From positions 1 through 64,000 of the forward strand of contig NZ_JBHTCX010000007.1 of NCBI RefSeq assembly GCF_042666875.1: a stretch of DNA of 64,000 nt, in the 5' to 3' direction. The notes below the pieces were generated by a model, which was not told where the DNA came from, did no database searches, and saw only the letters and a list, made by a program, of their open reading frames with translations. Origin of the DNA: Brachybacterium sp042666875. GTDB lineage: Bacteria; Actinomycetota; Actinomycetes; Actinomycetales; Dermabacteraceae. This document shows positions 1 through 8,410 of the stretch, one piece after another (within the stretch, counting starts at the first letter, position 1; each line of letters starts with the position of its first letter). Position numbers and translations under genes: made by a program.

Positions 1-69
1 CCGGAGAAGTCCTCAGAGAGCTCATCATCGACCCCACCCGCGACTACCAACCACAGCAGAGATGACAAA

Positions 70-100
70 GGCCCGAACCCACGTTGCGTGGGTTCGGGCC
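70..100 (-). terminator. Intrinsic terminator of tRNA-Pro
   Basis: A perfect 14-bp stem (70-83 with 87-100) closes a 3-base loop. Read on the minus strand it lies 25 bases past the tRNA 3' end and is followed by TTTGTC, the arrangement of a rho-independent terminator for the tRNA transcript. Confidence 0.75.
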
Positions 101-124
101 ATGCCGATGTCCTGCGACATCACA

Positions 125-201
<77 letters not shown>

Positions 202-258
202 GAGGATCCTCGCCGAAGCGGTTCACCGAGGAGCAACTTTAGCAGGGGTGCGCGGGTG

Positions 259-1191
259 TCAGGTCCCCCTGGCGGGCGCCGGTGCGCGCAACGTGAGCAA
301 CGTCGCCTCGGGCGGGGTCAGCAGGCGGTAGTTCGAATAGGGGCTCGCACCGAGCCCGGCGCTGACGTTCAGCGGGACGCCGTGCCACGAGGAGAGCCCG
401 CGGGCCTGCCGGCGGGGCAGGTCGCAGTTGGTCACCAGCGCGCCGATGCCCGGCAGGCGCAGCTGGCCGCCGTGGGTGTGGCCGGCCAGGATCAGCTCGG
501 CCCCGTCGGCCACGAAGGCATCCAGCACGCGGCGATAGGGCGCGTGGGCGACCCCGAGACGCAGCACGTGCCCGTGCGCCGGCGGCGGCTCCTGGGCCGG
601 CTCGGGGACGCGGTCCCGGTCCAGGTGCGGATCATCCACGCCCACCAGGCGGATCTCGAGCCCGCCGAGCTCGATGGTCGCCCGGGTGTTGGTCAGGTCC
701 TTCCAGCCGTGGGCCGAGAGCACGCGCGCCAGGTAGGGCGTCGGCAGCGTCGGCTCCTTGGGGTCGGTGAGGCCTTCGGGGCGTGCATCGGGCAGCAGGT
801 AGCGTGCAGGGTTCTTGGGCGAGGGGGCGAACATGTCGTTGGAGCCCATCACGAAGGCGCCCGGGCGCTGCAGCAGCGGATCGAGGGCCTCGGCCAGCAC
901 CGGCACCGAAGCGGCCGAGGAGATGTTGTCTCCCGTGTCGATGACCAGGTGCGGCCGCAGTGCGGCCAGATGGCGCAGGAACGCGAGCTTGCGCTCCTGG
1001 TCCGGCATCAGATGGATGTCGCTGAGGTGGAGGACCCGGATGGTGCGGGTACCGGGCGGGAGGATCCGCAGCTCCGCCTCCCGCAGCGTGAAGCGGTGGA
1101 TCTCGACGTGACGCGACCACACGTGCGCCGCCGCGGCGGCGCCGAGGCCGGCAAGGCCCACTGCGCCCGCGGCCGCGGGGAACGGCCGCAC
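259..1191 (-). CDS. YkuE-type metallophosphoesterase
   Basis: A 310-residue protein with an N-terminal hydrophobic segment (about residues 5-22) that probably anchors it to the membrane, followed by a calcineurin-like phosphoesterase domain. The metal-binding motifs are visible: LSDIH, DTGDN, GSND (in place of the usual GNHD) and GHTHGGQ. The start is a GTG one base after the stop of the PBP gene, so the two are translationally linked. M. tuberculosis has the same pair (Rv3683 next to ponA2). The family hydrolyses phosphoesters; some members act on lipid or cell-wall intermediates, which would suit the neighbour, but the substrate cannot be read from the sequence. Confidence 0.88.
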   Translation of the reverse strand: MRPFPAAAGAVGLAGLGAAAAAHVWSRHVEIHRFTLREAELRILPPGTRTIRVLHLSDIHLMPDQERKLAFLRHLAALRPHLVIDTGDNISSAASVPVLAEALDPLLQRPGAFVMGSNDMFAPSPKNPARYLLPDARPEGLTDPKEPTLPTPYLARVLSAHGWKDLTNTRATIELGGLEIRLVGVDDPHLDRDRVPEPAQEPPPAHGHVLRLGVAHAPYRRVLDAFVADGAELILAGHTHGGQLRLPGIGALVTNCDLPRRQARGLSSWHGVPLNVSAGLGASPYSNYRLLTPPEATLLTLRAPAPARGT

Positions 1192-1192
1192 G

Positions 1193-3545
1193 TCAGCCCT
1201 GCCCGGTGGACTGGCGGACGACGACCGTCTCGCCCTCGGGCAGGCGCGTGCCCGGGGGCTGCTCCGTGCCGATCACGAACCACTCGCCCACCGTGCCGGA
1301 GGGCTCCTTCGTGATCTCGACCCTGTAGCCGGCGGCCTCGAGCGTCGACTGGGCCTCGGAGAGGACCATGCCGGAGACGTCGGGCACCACGCCCTTCTGG
1401 ACCGCCTGGGTCCCCGGCTGCTTGGTCGAGGCCGGTGCGGACGGGAAGGGTTCGCTGGGCAGGCCCTCGTGGACGCGGCTCATGTACTCCTGCCAGGTGG
1501 GCAGGGAGACGGTGTTGCCCCACACCTTCCCGCTGCGCAGCATCTCGCCGTCGACCGGGAAGCCCGCGGGGCGGACGTTCGCCTGGGGGTGGCCGAACCA
1601 GACGGCGGTGGACATCTGGCGGGTGAAGCCGACGTACCAGGTGTGGAACTGGGAGCCGGAGGTGCCGGTCTTGCCGCCGGCGGGGTGGCCCTCGATGATC
1701 TTGCCCTTGCCGGTGGCGCGGGGGTCCTCNGACCGCCTGGTGGCATTCGGCCCCGGAGATCGGCATGGCCTCGCCGTTGCGGTCGATGACCTCGGTGACC
1801 GCCTGCGGCTTGCAGTACGTCCCGCCGGCGGCATAGGTCGCATACGCGCTGGCCATGTCCAGTGCTGAGATGCGCACCTCACCGAGGACCACGACGGACG
1901 GCGCCAGCTCGGTGCCGTAGACGTCCTCGATGCCGGCATCCCAGGTGGCCTGGTCGTACGGATTATGCGTCGCCGGGACCACGCCGATGTCGCGGGCGCC
2001 CCCGGCGATGTCGCACAGATCCAGCTGCCGGGCCATGTTCGCGTAGGCGGTGTTGATCGAGAACTTCGTCGAGTTCAGCGCGGTCTCCATCGGGGCGATG
2101 TCCACGGAGACGGCGTTGTCCGGGTTGTATCCGGGGCTCTCCCGCCATGCGCCCCGGGAGAGGCACTTGGCCGGGAAGCTCGGCATCGTCTCGCGGCCGG
2201 TGGCGACCTTGTCCATGATCCCGTGCCCGGTCTCCAGCCATTCCTGGAGCACGAAGGGCTTGAACGTCGAGCCGACGGGGAAGCCGCTGGAGCCGCCGAG
2301 GGCTTTGGGGACGTTGTAGTTGATCGCCGTCTCGCCCGGATTGACCTCGTCGTACGGGTTGAACGTACGGTTCTCGGCCATCGTGAGGATGTTGCCCGTT
2401 CCCGGCTCGACGGTCACGATCGAGTGGCCGAAGCCGTGCTGCGCATCCCCCGGGACCCGGCGCTGCAGCACCTCCTCGGCGGCCGCCTGCGTCGAGGGAT
2501 CCAGCGTGGTGCGGATGGTCAGCCCGCCCCCGTAGAGCAGCTTCTGGCGCTCCTCGTACGTCGGGGCGAACTCCGGGTCGTTGAGCAGTGTGCGGGTGAC
2601 GTAGTCGCAGAAGAATCCGCTGCCCTCCGCGTCGGCACAACCGGCCCGGAGGTTCTGGATCTGGAGCATGTCCTCGATGGGCTGCTCGGAGTACTTCGTG
2701 TACTCCTCGTCGGTGATGAAGCCTTCACGGCGCATGTCCGCCAGGACCTCGTTGCGGCGCTTCTCGCCGGCTTCCGGGTGGCTGACCGGGTCGTACTGGT
2801 TCGGACCGTTGGTGACCCCCGCCAGCAGCGCTGCCTCGCCCGGATTCAGATCCGCAGCGTTTTTCGAGAAGTAGTGCCGCGAGCCGGTCTCGACCCCGTA
2901 CTGGGACGGGCCGAACTGGGCGACGTTGAGGTAGGCGTTGAGGATCTCGTCCTTGCTCCAGCGCTTCTCCAGCGAGATCGCCAGCTTCGCCTCTCGCGCC
3001 TTGCGCCCGTACGTCTGCTCGGTCGCCTCGTTGATGTCCTCCTGGTCGCCGCGCTGGACCGCGTCCATCAGCAGGGCGTTCTTGACGTACTGCTGGGTCA
3101 GTGTCGACCCGCCCTGGGTGGCGCCGCCGGCAGCATTGCTCGCGAACGCCCTCACCAGGCCCTTCGGGTCCACACCGCCGTGCTCGTAGAACCGGCGGTC
3201 CTCGACCGCGATCACCGCATGCTGCATGTGCGGCGAGATCTCCTCGAGCGGCACCATGATGCGGTTCTCGGTGTAGAAGGTCGCCAGCAGCGACCCGTCA
3301 GCGGCCTCGATCCGGCTCGCCTCGTTCAGCGGCTCGACCTCGAGCTCGGTCGGGTAGGACTCGAACAGCTCCACCCCGTCCTCGGCGATCGCGGAGGTGG
3401 CCGAGACGGCGGGAAAGAAGAAGGCGGCCAGGAGTACGCCGCCGAGCGCCGAGACGGCGATCATCCCCAGCAGCAGGTACAGGGACTGCGCCAGGGCGAC
3501 GGGAAGGGAGCGTCCGGAACCGGAGCTGGACGGAGTGCTGGCCAT
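1193..3545 (-). CDS. ponA: Class A penicillin-binding protein (transglycosylase/transpeptidase, PASTA), frame broken at an ambiguous base
   Basis: This bifunctional cell-wall synthase polymerises lipid II and cross-links peptidoglycan outside the membrane. In order it shows a membrane anchor (about residues 17-45), a GT51 transglycosylase domain with EDRRFYEHGG and GGSTLTQQYVKN, a transpeptidase domain with the active-site GSTFKPF and GGKTGTSG, and one C-terminal PASTA repeat. The frame is open from 3545 to about 1731 and continues in another frame from about 1729 to the stop at 1193. The switch falls exactly on the only N in the window (1730). Too few residues separate the ECHQAV and EDPRATGKG segments for this family, so the N probably hides a short collapsed gap. 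The gene neighbours whiB divergently, as ponA2 and whiB4 do in M. tuberculosis. Confidence 0.9.
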
Positions 3546-3551
3546 GATCCA

Positions 3552-3557
3552 AGAGTA
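3552..3557 (-). promoter_or_regulatory. -10 hexamer TACTCT, leaderless promoter of ponA
   Basis: On the minus strand TACTCT ends 6 bases before the ATG at 3545. A transcript starting about 7 bases after the hexamer would begin at the start codon. No Shine-Dalgarno sequence precedes this ATG, which fits leaderless initiation. No good -35 element is visible. Confidence 0.55.
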
Positions 3558-3680
3558 CGGCGGGCACGGGACGCAGGGCCAGACGCCGGGCCGGTGGCCG
3601 AGGAATCTTCACAACGCGAGACCGGGCCGGGTCCTCGGGTCGCTGCCGCTCGAGGAGTGCTCGCGGTCGGTGGCCGGGTT

Positions 3681-3709
3681 TTGCGATGTGGCGTGGGTCT
3701 CCCTAGAGT
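3681..3709 (+). promoter_or_regulatory. Promoter of whiB (TTGCGA, 17 bp, TAGAGT)
   Basis: A -35-like TTGCGA (3681-3686) and a -10 TAGAGT (3704-3709) are separated by 17 bases. Transcription would start near 3716. That excludes the ATG at 3710 and supports the ATG at 3752, which is preceded by the purine-rich GGAAGGGGACG. Confidence 0.6.
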
Positions 3710-3751
3710 ATGGACAAAACGGGTCGACGAGGACCCGGGAAGGGGACGCAG

Positions 3752-4054
3752 ATGAGCATCGGGGGGACTCCCATCAGCGCCGATTCGAGCTGGGCGGCAC
3801 GCGGAGCCTGCGTGAGCATGGATCCGGACGGATTCTTCGTGCAGGGCGCGGAGCAGCATGCGGTCAAGACCACCTGTGGCTCCTGCCCCGTCCGGACGGA
3901 ATGTCTGGCCGACGCGCTGGACAACCGTGTGGACTTCGGGGTGTGGGGCGGGATGACGGAGCGGGAGCGCCGGCGGCTGCTGCGCCGGCATCCCGATGTC
4001 AGCGACTGGTCCGCCGTGCTGCGGCGTGCCTCGCAGGAAGCCGTGGGCAGTTGA
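3752..4054 (+). CDS. whiB4: WhiB-family iron-sulfur regulator (WhiB4-like)
   Basis: A 100-residue WhiB protein. Cysteines 20, 42, 45 and 51 form the C-Xn-CxxCx5C set that holds a redox- and NO-sensitive [4Fe-4S] cluster. The GVWGG turn (about 64-68) and the basic stretch after it (ERERRRLLRR) are the usual DNA-contacting end. The ATG at 3752 was chosen over 3710 because of its ribosome-binding site and the upstream promoter. Assignment to the WhiB4 branch rests mainly on position: in mycobacteria whiB4 lies divergent from ponA2. It probably controls redox-related genes, inferred from the family. Confidence 0.88.
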   Translation: MSIGGTPISADSSWAARGACVSMDPDGFFVQGAEQHAVKTTCGSCPVRTECLADALDNRVDFGVWGGMTERERRRLLRRHPDVSDWSAVLRRASQEAVGS

Positions 4055-4145
4055 CCGGTCGCAGCTGGCCGGTCGGGGCGTGTCCATCCGCTCGGGCGCG
4101 TGTCCACGGGCGGTCCCGCGAGGCCCCGGAGCAGGCCGTGGCCGG

Positions 4146-4151
4146 TAGGCT
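4146..4151 (+). promoter_or_regulatory. -10 hexamer TAGGCT, leaderless promoter
   Basis: TAGGCT ends 6 bases before the ATG at 4158. No Shine-Dalgarno sequence lies between them. This is the leaderless geometry seen at other genes here. Confidence 0.5.
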
Positions 4152-4157
4152 CGCCCC

Positions 4158-4328
4158 ATGAGCACGCACACCCGCTGGGAGTACCTCACCGTTCCGCTGC
4201 TGATCCACGCGACCAAGCAGATCCTCGACAACTACGGCGAGGAGGGCTGGGAGCTGGTCCAGGTCGTCCCCGGGCCGAACCCGGAGAACCTGGTCGCCTA
4301 CCTCAAGCGTCCTCTCGCCGAGGCCTGA
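4158..4328 (+). CDS. Small DUF4177-type protein
   Basis: A 56-residue protein starting MSTHTRWEYLTVPLL, with the compact WEY...GEEGWELVQV...AYLKR pattern typical of DUF4177 proteins. No function is known. It is the likely counterpart of the small gene between whiB4 and the RidA/MBL pair in M. tuberculosis (Rv3678A). The next gene starts 4 bases after its stop, so the two are probably cotranscribed with the following MBL hydrolase. Confidence 0.82.
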   Translation: MSTHTRWEYLTVPLLIHATKQILDNYGEEGWELVQVVPGPNPENLVAYLKRPLAEA

Positions 4329-4332
4329 GCCG

Positions 4333-4869
4333 GTGGCCGCCGCAGCGCAGGGCGCCACCACCGGCCCCCGCGTCCGGGCTCGCCTGGAGGAGCTCGGGCT
4401 CTCGTTGCCCGCTGTCGCCGCGCCGGTGGCCGATTACGTGCCGGCCGTGGCGACCGGTGTCCACGTGCACACCTCCGGCCAGCTTCCGTTCGTCGACGGC
4501 GTCCTGCCGCGCACGGGCAAGGTCGGCGCCGACGTGACCCCGGAGCAGGCCGCCGAGCTCGCCGCGACCTGCTGCCTCAACGCCCTCGCCGCCATCGAGG
4601 ATCTCACCGGAGACCTCGACCGCGTGGTGCGCATCGTGAAGCTGACCGGATACGTCGCCTCCGATCCCGGCTTCACCGCGCAGCCCGCGGTCATCAACGG
4701 CGCCAGCGAGCTGCTCGGCGCGGTGTTCGCCGACGCCGGCCGGCACGCGCGCAGCGCCGTCGGAGTGGCCGTGCTGCCGCTGGATGCGCCGGTGGAGCTG
4801 GATCTCCTGGTGGAAGTGGACTCCCCGCTCGTGCCGGGCCCCGCGCCCGTCTCCGTCCCCGCCGGCTGA
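4333..4869 (+). CDS. ridA: RidA/YjgF-family protein
   Basis: A 178-residue Rid-family protein. The family hydrolyses reactive imine/enamine intermediates released by PLP enzymes. The typical segments are present: HTSGQLPFVDG, an ATCCLNALAAIEDL helix and VVRIVKLTGYV. Classical RidA carries an arginine and IPxxxP elements late in the domain; here the C-terminal part reads AVGVAVLPLDAPVELDLLVE, so it may belong to a Rid subfamily rather than to true RidA. The GTG start lies 4 bases after the preceding stop. The protein is about 50 residues longer than a minimal RidA, mostly at the N-terminus. Confidence 0.82.
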   Translation: MAAAAQGATTGPRVRARLEELGLSLPAVAAPVADYVPAVATGVHVHTSGQLPFVDGVLPRTGKVGADVTPEQAAELAATCCLNALAAIEDLTGDLDRVVRIVKLTGYVASDPGFTAQPAVINGASELLGAVFADAGRHARSAVGVAVLPLDAPVELDLLVEVDSPLVPGPAPVSVPAG

Positions 4870-4878
4870 GGCCCTGCC

Positions 4879-5700
4879 GTGTCCGACGACGAATCGCAGC
4901 GGGACCCGGCAGGACCCGCCGTCGAACTGCTGGCGGTCCCCGCATCGAACCCGGGGCCGATGACCCTCAGCGGCACCAACAGCTACGTGATCCGTGACGG
5001 TGACCAGGTGTGGGTGGTCGACCCGGGCCCCAAGGACCCCGAGCACCTCGCCGAGCTGCTGGTCAGCTGCGGCGAGGACGCACGGCCCATGGGCGTGCTG
5101 GTCACCCACCGACACCTGGACCACACCGCCGGCGCGGCGACACTGGCTCGCCAGCTCGCAGCCCGCAGCGGCCGCGAGGTGCCGCTGTGGGCGGCGGACC
5201 AGGTGGCCGTGCCCGGCTCCCGGCCCCTGCCCTCCAGCCTGGAGAGCGACCACGGCATGGTCGGACACATCATCCACCTGCCCGGTCACACCGCGGACTC
5301 CGCGGCCGTGCTGCTCGACGGCGGCCGGCTGCTCAGCGGCGACACGCTGCTGGGAGGCTCCTCGACGGTGATCGTGCCCGACGACGGCGGATCGCTCGGT
5401 GACTACCTGCAATCGCTCGCGATCCTGCGCGCGATGGCGCTGGACGGCCGGATCGGCTCGATCCACCCCGGTCACGGCCCGGCCTACGAGTCGCCGCCCG
5501 CCGCGCTGGCGGCCATCGAGGAGGCGATCTCGCATCGCGAGGAGCGCATCGAGCAGGTCCGTCGGGCGCGCACGGCAGGCGTCCTCACCCTGGACCGACT
5601 GGTGCGTTCCGTCTATGGCCCTGATCTTCCCGCGTCGCTGCAGGAGGCGGCGCGCTGGAACCTGCGCGCCACGCTGGAGCATCTGGCCGAGGGGAACTGA
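4879..5700 (+). CDS. MBL-fold metallo-hydrolase
   Basis: A 273-residue metallo-beta-lactamase-fold enzyme with the zinc-binding THRHLDH motif (His77, His79, Asp81, His82), a second ligand region LPGHTADS and a late PGHGP. The C-terminal helical part (about 220-273) resembles glyoxalase II/LACTB2-like hydrolases. It corresponds by position to Rv3677c. GTG start, 9 bases after ridA, so probably in one operon. Thioester or nucleic-acid hydrolysis are the usual activities; the substrate is not evident. Confidence 0.85.
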   Translation: MSDDESQRDPAGPAVELLAVPASNPGPMTLSGTNSYVIRDGDQVWVVDPGPKDPEHLAELLVSCGEDARPMGVLVTHRHLDHTAGAATLARQLAARSGREVPLWAADQVAVPGSRPLPSSLESDHGMVGHIIHLPGHTADSAAVLLDGGRLLSGDTLLGGSSTVIVPDDGGSLGDYLQSLAILRAMALDGRIGSIHPGHGPAYESPPAALAAIEEAISHREERIEQVRRARTAGVLTLDRLVRSVYGPDLPASLQEAARWNLRATLEHLAEGN

Positions 5701-5728
5701 GGCGGGCCGGGACATGCGGCTCGGACCG

Positions 5729-5814
5729 CCTGGTCTCGGCTGGCCGTCTGGCCTCGGCTGACCCTCTGGCCTCGGCTGACCGACCGGTTCGCGCCGACCG
5801 GTTCGCGCCGACCG
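5729..5814. repeat. Short direct repeats (18-bp and 14-bp periods)
   Basis: Two exact 17-base copies of TCTGGCCTCGGCTGACC sit at 5747 and 5765, with a degenerate copy just upstream. They are followed by two copies of GACCGGTTCGCGCC at 5782 and 5796 and a partial third. They fill the start of the 292-bp gene-free gap between the MBL gene and crp; I see no gene in this gap. Confidence 0.7.
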
Positions 5815-5891
5815 GCCTGCCCGCCGAAGGGCGCTCTCGCCCGCCCTGGCGCCGCGGGCCCGCCTGCCGACGAGGACACACCGGCCGCGCA

Positions 5892-5945
5892 ACGTCGAAT
5901 CCCCTGATATGTGCCGGTCGTGGCACATATCAGGGGATTCGACGT
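5892..5945. terminator. 24-bp perfect palindromic hairpin between convergent genes
   Basis: Arms 5892-5915 and 5922-5945 are perfect 24-base complements around a 6-base loop (GGTCGT). The element separates the MBL hydrolase (plus) from crp (minus), so it can act as a two-way terminator. It is much longer and more AT-rich (CGAATCCCCTGATATGTGCC in the arm) than the usual terminators here. Confidence 0.65.
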
Positions 5946-5992
5946 CTCGGTCCGGCGTGGCGGTGGTCCGAGGTCGGCGGCGCCGGCCCGAG

Positions 5993-6670
5993 TCAGCGGG
6001 CGCGGCGACGCAGACGCTCGACGTCCGAGATCAGGACGGCGCGTGCCTCCAGCCGGATCCAGCCGCGCGAGGCGAAGTCCGCCAGCGCCTTGTTCACCGT
6101 CTCGCGGGACGCCCCGACCAGCTGGGCCAGCTCCTCCTGGGTGAGGCCGTGCGCGACCATCACGCCGTCGTCGGTCTGGCGACCGAAGCGCTGGGCGAGG
6201 TCGAGCACGTTCTTGGCCACGCGGCCCGGGACGTCGGCGAAGACCAGGTCGGCGAGCGACTCGTTCGTCTTGCGCAGACGCCGAGCCAGCGAGGCGAGCA
6301 GGTGACGGCCCACCTCGGGGCGCTGCGCGAGCACCCGGTACAGATCCTGCTGCGAGAGCGAGTACAGGACCGACTCGGCGACCACGGTCGCGGTCGCGTT
6401 GCGGGGGGCCGGGTCGAACAGGGACAGCTCGCCGAGCGTCTCGCCCGGGCCGAGCACCGCGAGGAGATTCTCGCGGCCGTCGCCCGAGGCGTGGCCGACC
6501 TTGACCTTGCCCGAGCCGATGATGAAGAGCCGGTCGCCCGGATCGCCCTCCCGGAAGATGATGGCGCTGCGGTGATAGTCCTCCTGCTTCATCGACGCCA
6601 GCACGGCCTGCTTGCCGTCCTCGTCGAGCGCAGCGAACAGCGGCGATGACCGTACGATGTTCTCGTCCAC
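5993..6670 (-). CDS. crp: Crp/Fnr-family cAMP-responsive regulator
   Basis: A 225-residue protein closely matching the actinobacterial Crp (Rv3676 in M. tuberculosis). It has an N-terminal cyclic-nucleotide fold with GDRLFIIGSGKVKVG and GELSLFDPAPRNATATV (the phosphate-binding cassette), then a helix-turn-helix with LTQEELAQLVGASRETVNKA. The GTG at 6670 was chosen because AGGAGG lies just upstream and the protein then begins VDENIVR like its relatives. A longer frame reaches a TTG at 6742 but lacks support. It is convergent with the MBL gene and divergent from nth, the same order as in mycobacteria. It binds DNA as a dimer and controls carbon and respiratory genes. Confidence 0.93.
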   Translation of the reverse strand: MDENIVRSSPLFAALDEDGKQAVLASMKQEDYHRSAIIFREGDPGDRLFIIGSGKVKVGHASGDGRENLLAVLGPGETLGELSLFDPAPRNATATVVAESVLYSLSQQDLYRVLAQRPEVGRHLLASLARRLRKTNESLADLVFADVPGRVAKNVLDLAQRFGRQTDDGVMVAHGLTQEELAQLVGASRETVNKALADFASRGWIRLEARAVLISDVERLRRRAR

Positions 6671-6746
6671 GGAACCTCCTGATGGTGGGGCCCCGGACGT
6701 CCGGGACCGTGCTGTGCTACCCATTGTGACCGATGCAACCAACAGC

Positions 6747-6762
6747 GGTGGTCACAGTCACA
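6747..6762. promoter_or_regulatory. Possible Crp-binding site in crp/nth divergent region
   Basis: GGTGG-N6-TCACA matches 8 of the 10 defined positions of the Crp consensus TGTGA-N6-TCACA. It lies about 80 bases upstream of the crp GTG and between two divergent genes, where autoregulation would be plausible. A single imperfect match, so weak. Confidence 0.3.
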
Positions 6763-6828
6763 TGATGGGGGAACACTATCGCGCCTGCGCCACCGGGGCC
6801 CGCCACCTTCCCACGAGGAGCAGTCCTG

Positions 6829-7608
6829 ATGCCCACGCCGACCCCGTCCGCGGGCGCCGCGCCGACGCCCGCAGGGCCGGCCGGCGCCGCCGAGGTCAGC
6901 GCCCGGCTGCGGGAGCTGTACCCGGACGCACGCACGGAACTCGAGCATCGCGACGCGTTCGAACTCCTGGTCGCGACGGTGCTGTCCGCCCAGACCACCG
7001 ATGTGCGGGTCAACTCCGTCACTCCGGAGCTGTTCTCCGCCTGGCCCGACGCGGCCGCCCTGGCGGCGGCCGAGGAGAGCGAGGTCACCGACGTGGTCCG
7101 TCCGTTGGGAATGGGTCCGACCCGGGCGCGTCGCATCATCGGACTCGCCCGAGGGCTGCTCGCGGAGCACGGCGGCGAGGTGCCCGACGATCAGGCGGCG
7201 CTCGAGGCGCTGCCCGGTGTGGGGCGCAAGACCGCGCACGTCGTGCGGGGCGCATGGTTCGGTCGCTCCCTGCTGGCCGTCGACACGCACGTCGGCCGGC
7301 TCGCCCGCCGCCTGGGGTGGACCGCGGCCACCGACCCCCGGGCCGTGGAGGAGGACGTGGTCGCCGCGGTGCGCAGCAGTCCGCCGGCCGGCCCGCAGGG
7401 CACGGGGTCCGGCGAGGCACGCACGGAGGACGCGGAGCCGCCCGCGGGGCCCGCTGACCGCGCGGAGCATCCGCAGGAGCCGGAGGAGGATCTCGCGGCG
7501 CTCTCGCTGCGGCTGATCCTGCACGGGCGCCGGATCTGCACGGCGAGGTCACCGCGCTGTCCCGATTGCGTCCTGGCCGACGTGTGTCCGAGCGCAGGCG
7601 CCGTATGA
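6829..7608 (+). CDS. nth: Endonuclease III (base-excision repair)
   Basis: A DNA glycosylase/AP lyase that removes oxidised pyrimidines. It has the helix-hairpin-helix LPGVGRKTAHVV with catalytic Lys134, the catalytic Asp152 in VDTHVGR, and a C-terminal [4Fe-4S] site Cys237-x6-Cys244-x2-Cys247-x5-Cys253. Residues about 184-221 are a Pro/Glu/Gly-rich low-complexity insert between the last glycosylase helices and the cluster loop. This makes the protein (259 residues) longer than the usual 210-240. The ATG follows GAGGAG. The next gene overlaps its stop by 4 bases. Confidence 0.95.
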   Translation: MPTPTPSAGAAPTPAGPAGAAEVSARLRELYPDARTELEHRDAFELLVATVLSAQTTDVRVNSVTPELFSAWPDAAALAAAEESEVTDVVRPLGMGPTRARRIIGLARGLLAEHGGEVPDDQAALEALPGVGRKTAHVVRGAWFGRSLLAVDTHVGRLARRLGWTAATDPRAVEEDVVAAVRSSPPAGPQGTGSGEARTEDAEPPAGPADRAEHPQEPEEDLAALSLRLILHGRRICTARSPRCPDCVLADVCPSAGAV

Positions 7609-8312
7609 GAGGCGCGAGCGCTCCGCACCCACCGCGCAGCGGCGGCGCACGGACCCCGCAGTTCCTGTCGTCGCTCGCCGACCGGGCGCGCAGCGGCGAC
7701 GTGCTGGTCACCCGCGACCCCGATCCCCGCGACCCCGCCCGCGGCACCGACCAGGAGCGCCGCAGCGCCGTGCTGATCCTCGTCGCCGGGACGGAGATCG
7801 ACGACGCCCGGATCGTCCTGGAGGAGCGGGGCAACGCACTGCGCTCCCAGCCCGGCCAGTTCTCCCTGCCCGGCGGGGGACGGGACGCGGGGGACGACGA
7901 CGATGTGGAGACCGCGCTGCGCGAGGCGCAGGAGGAGACCGGCCTGGACCCCGATGGCGTACGGGTGCTCGGGGCGTTCGCACCGATCCCGATGCCCTGG
8001 CGCGGCCAGCGGGTCACCCCGGTGCTGGCCTGGACCCCCGTCGCCCCTGCGCTGGGTGTCCAGGATCCGATCGAGGTGGAGCGCGTGGTGTGGGCGTCGC
8101 TGACCGGTCCCGGCTCCCTGAGCGATCCCGCGCACCGGCGGCGCGGCCTGCTCAGCGGCGTCCCCGTCGGCCCCGTCTTCGAGCTGCCCGAGGACGCCTT
8201 CGTGTGGGGCTTCACCGCCATGATCCTGGAGAACGTGCTGACCGGGATGGGTCTGGAGCCCGTTGCGCGGACGGCCCCCACCCGCGAGATCCCGGCCCAG
8301 CGGCGCCGCTGA
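7605..8312 (+). CDS. Nudix hydrolase, probable CoA pyrophosphatase
   Basis: A 235-residue Nudix protein. The Nudix box is present with GGGRDAG followed by ALREAQEETGLD, and the preceding LRSQPGQFSLPGG is typical of the CoA diphosphatase subgroup (NudL-like). The start ATG overlaps the nth stop (ATGA), so the two form one operon. The same pair occurs in mycobacteria (nth, then Rv3672c), with a thioredoxin-like gene between them that is absent here. Confidence 0.87.
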   Translation: MRGASAPHPPRSGGARTPQFLSSLADRARSGDVLVTRDPDPRDPARGTDQERRSAVLILVAGTEIDDARIVLEERGNALRSQPGQFSLPGGGRDAGDDDDVETALREAQEETGLDPDGVRVLGAFAPIPMPWRGQRVTPVLAWTPVAPALGVQDPIEVERVVWASLTGPGSLSDPAHRRRGLLSGVPVGPVFELPEDAFVWGFTAMILENVLTGMGLEPVARTAPTREIPAQRRR

Positions 8313-8398
8313 CCATGCAGGCGCCGCCGCCGACCACCCGAGCGGTGCCCGACGTCACCCGCGTCGAGCGCGCTCGCCACGGCCTGGACTGCACGCGC

Positions 8399-8404
8399 TA
8401 GACT
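8399..8404 (+). promoter_or_regulatory. -10 hexamer TAGACT of the cold-shock gene
   Basis: TAGACT at 8399-8404 would start transcription near 8411, giving a leader of about 148 bases before the GTG at 8559. No clear -35 box is visible. Confidence 0.4.
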
Positions 8405-8410
8405 GGATCG

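Noticed and set aside
1193..3545. PBP gene as a genuine pseudogene or programmed frameshift
   Set aside because: The break coincides with the N at 1730, no slippery sequence is seen, and both halves are well conserved.
1965..3755. 596-codon plus-strand frame opposite the PBP gene
   Set aside because: Shadow of the PBP coding strand with Arg/Val/Leu-rich, family-less translation.
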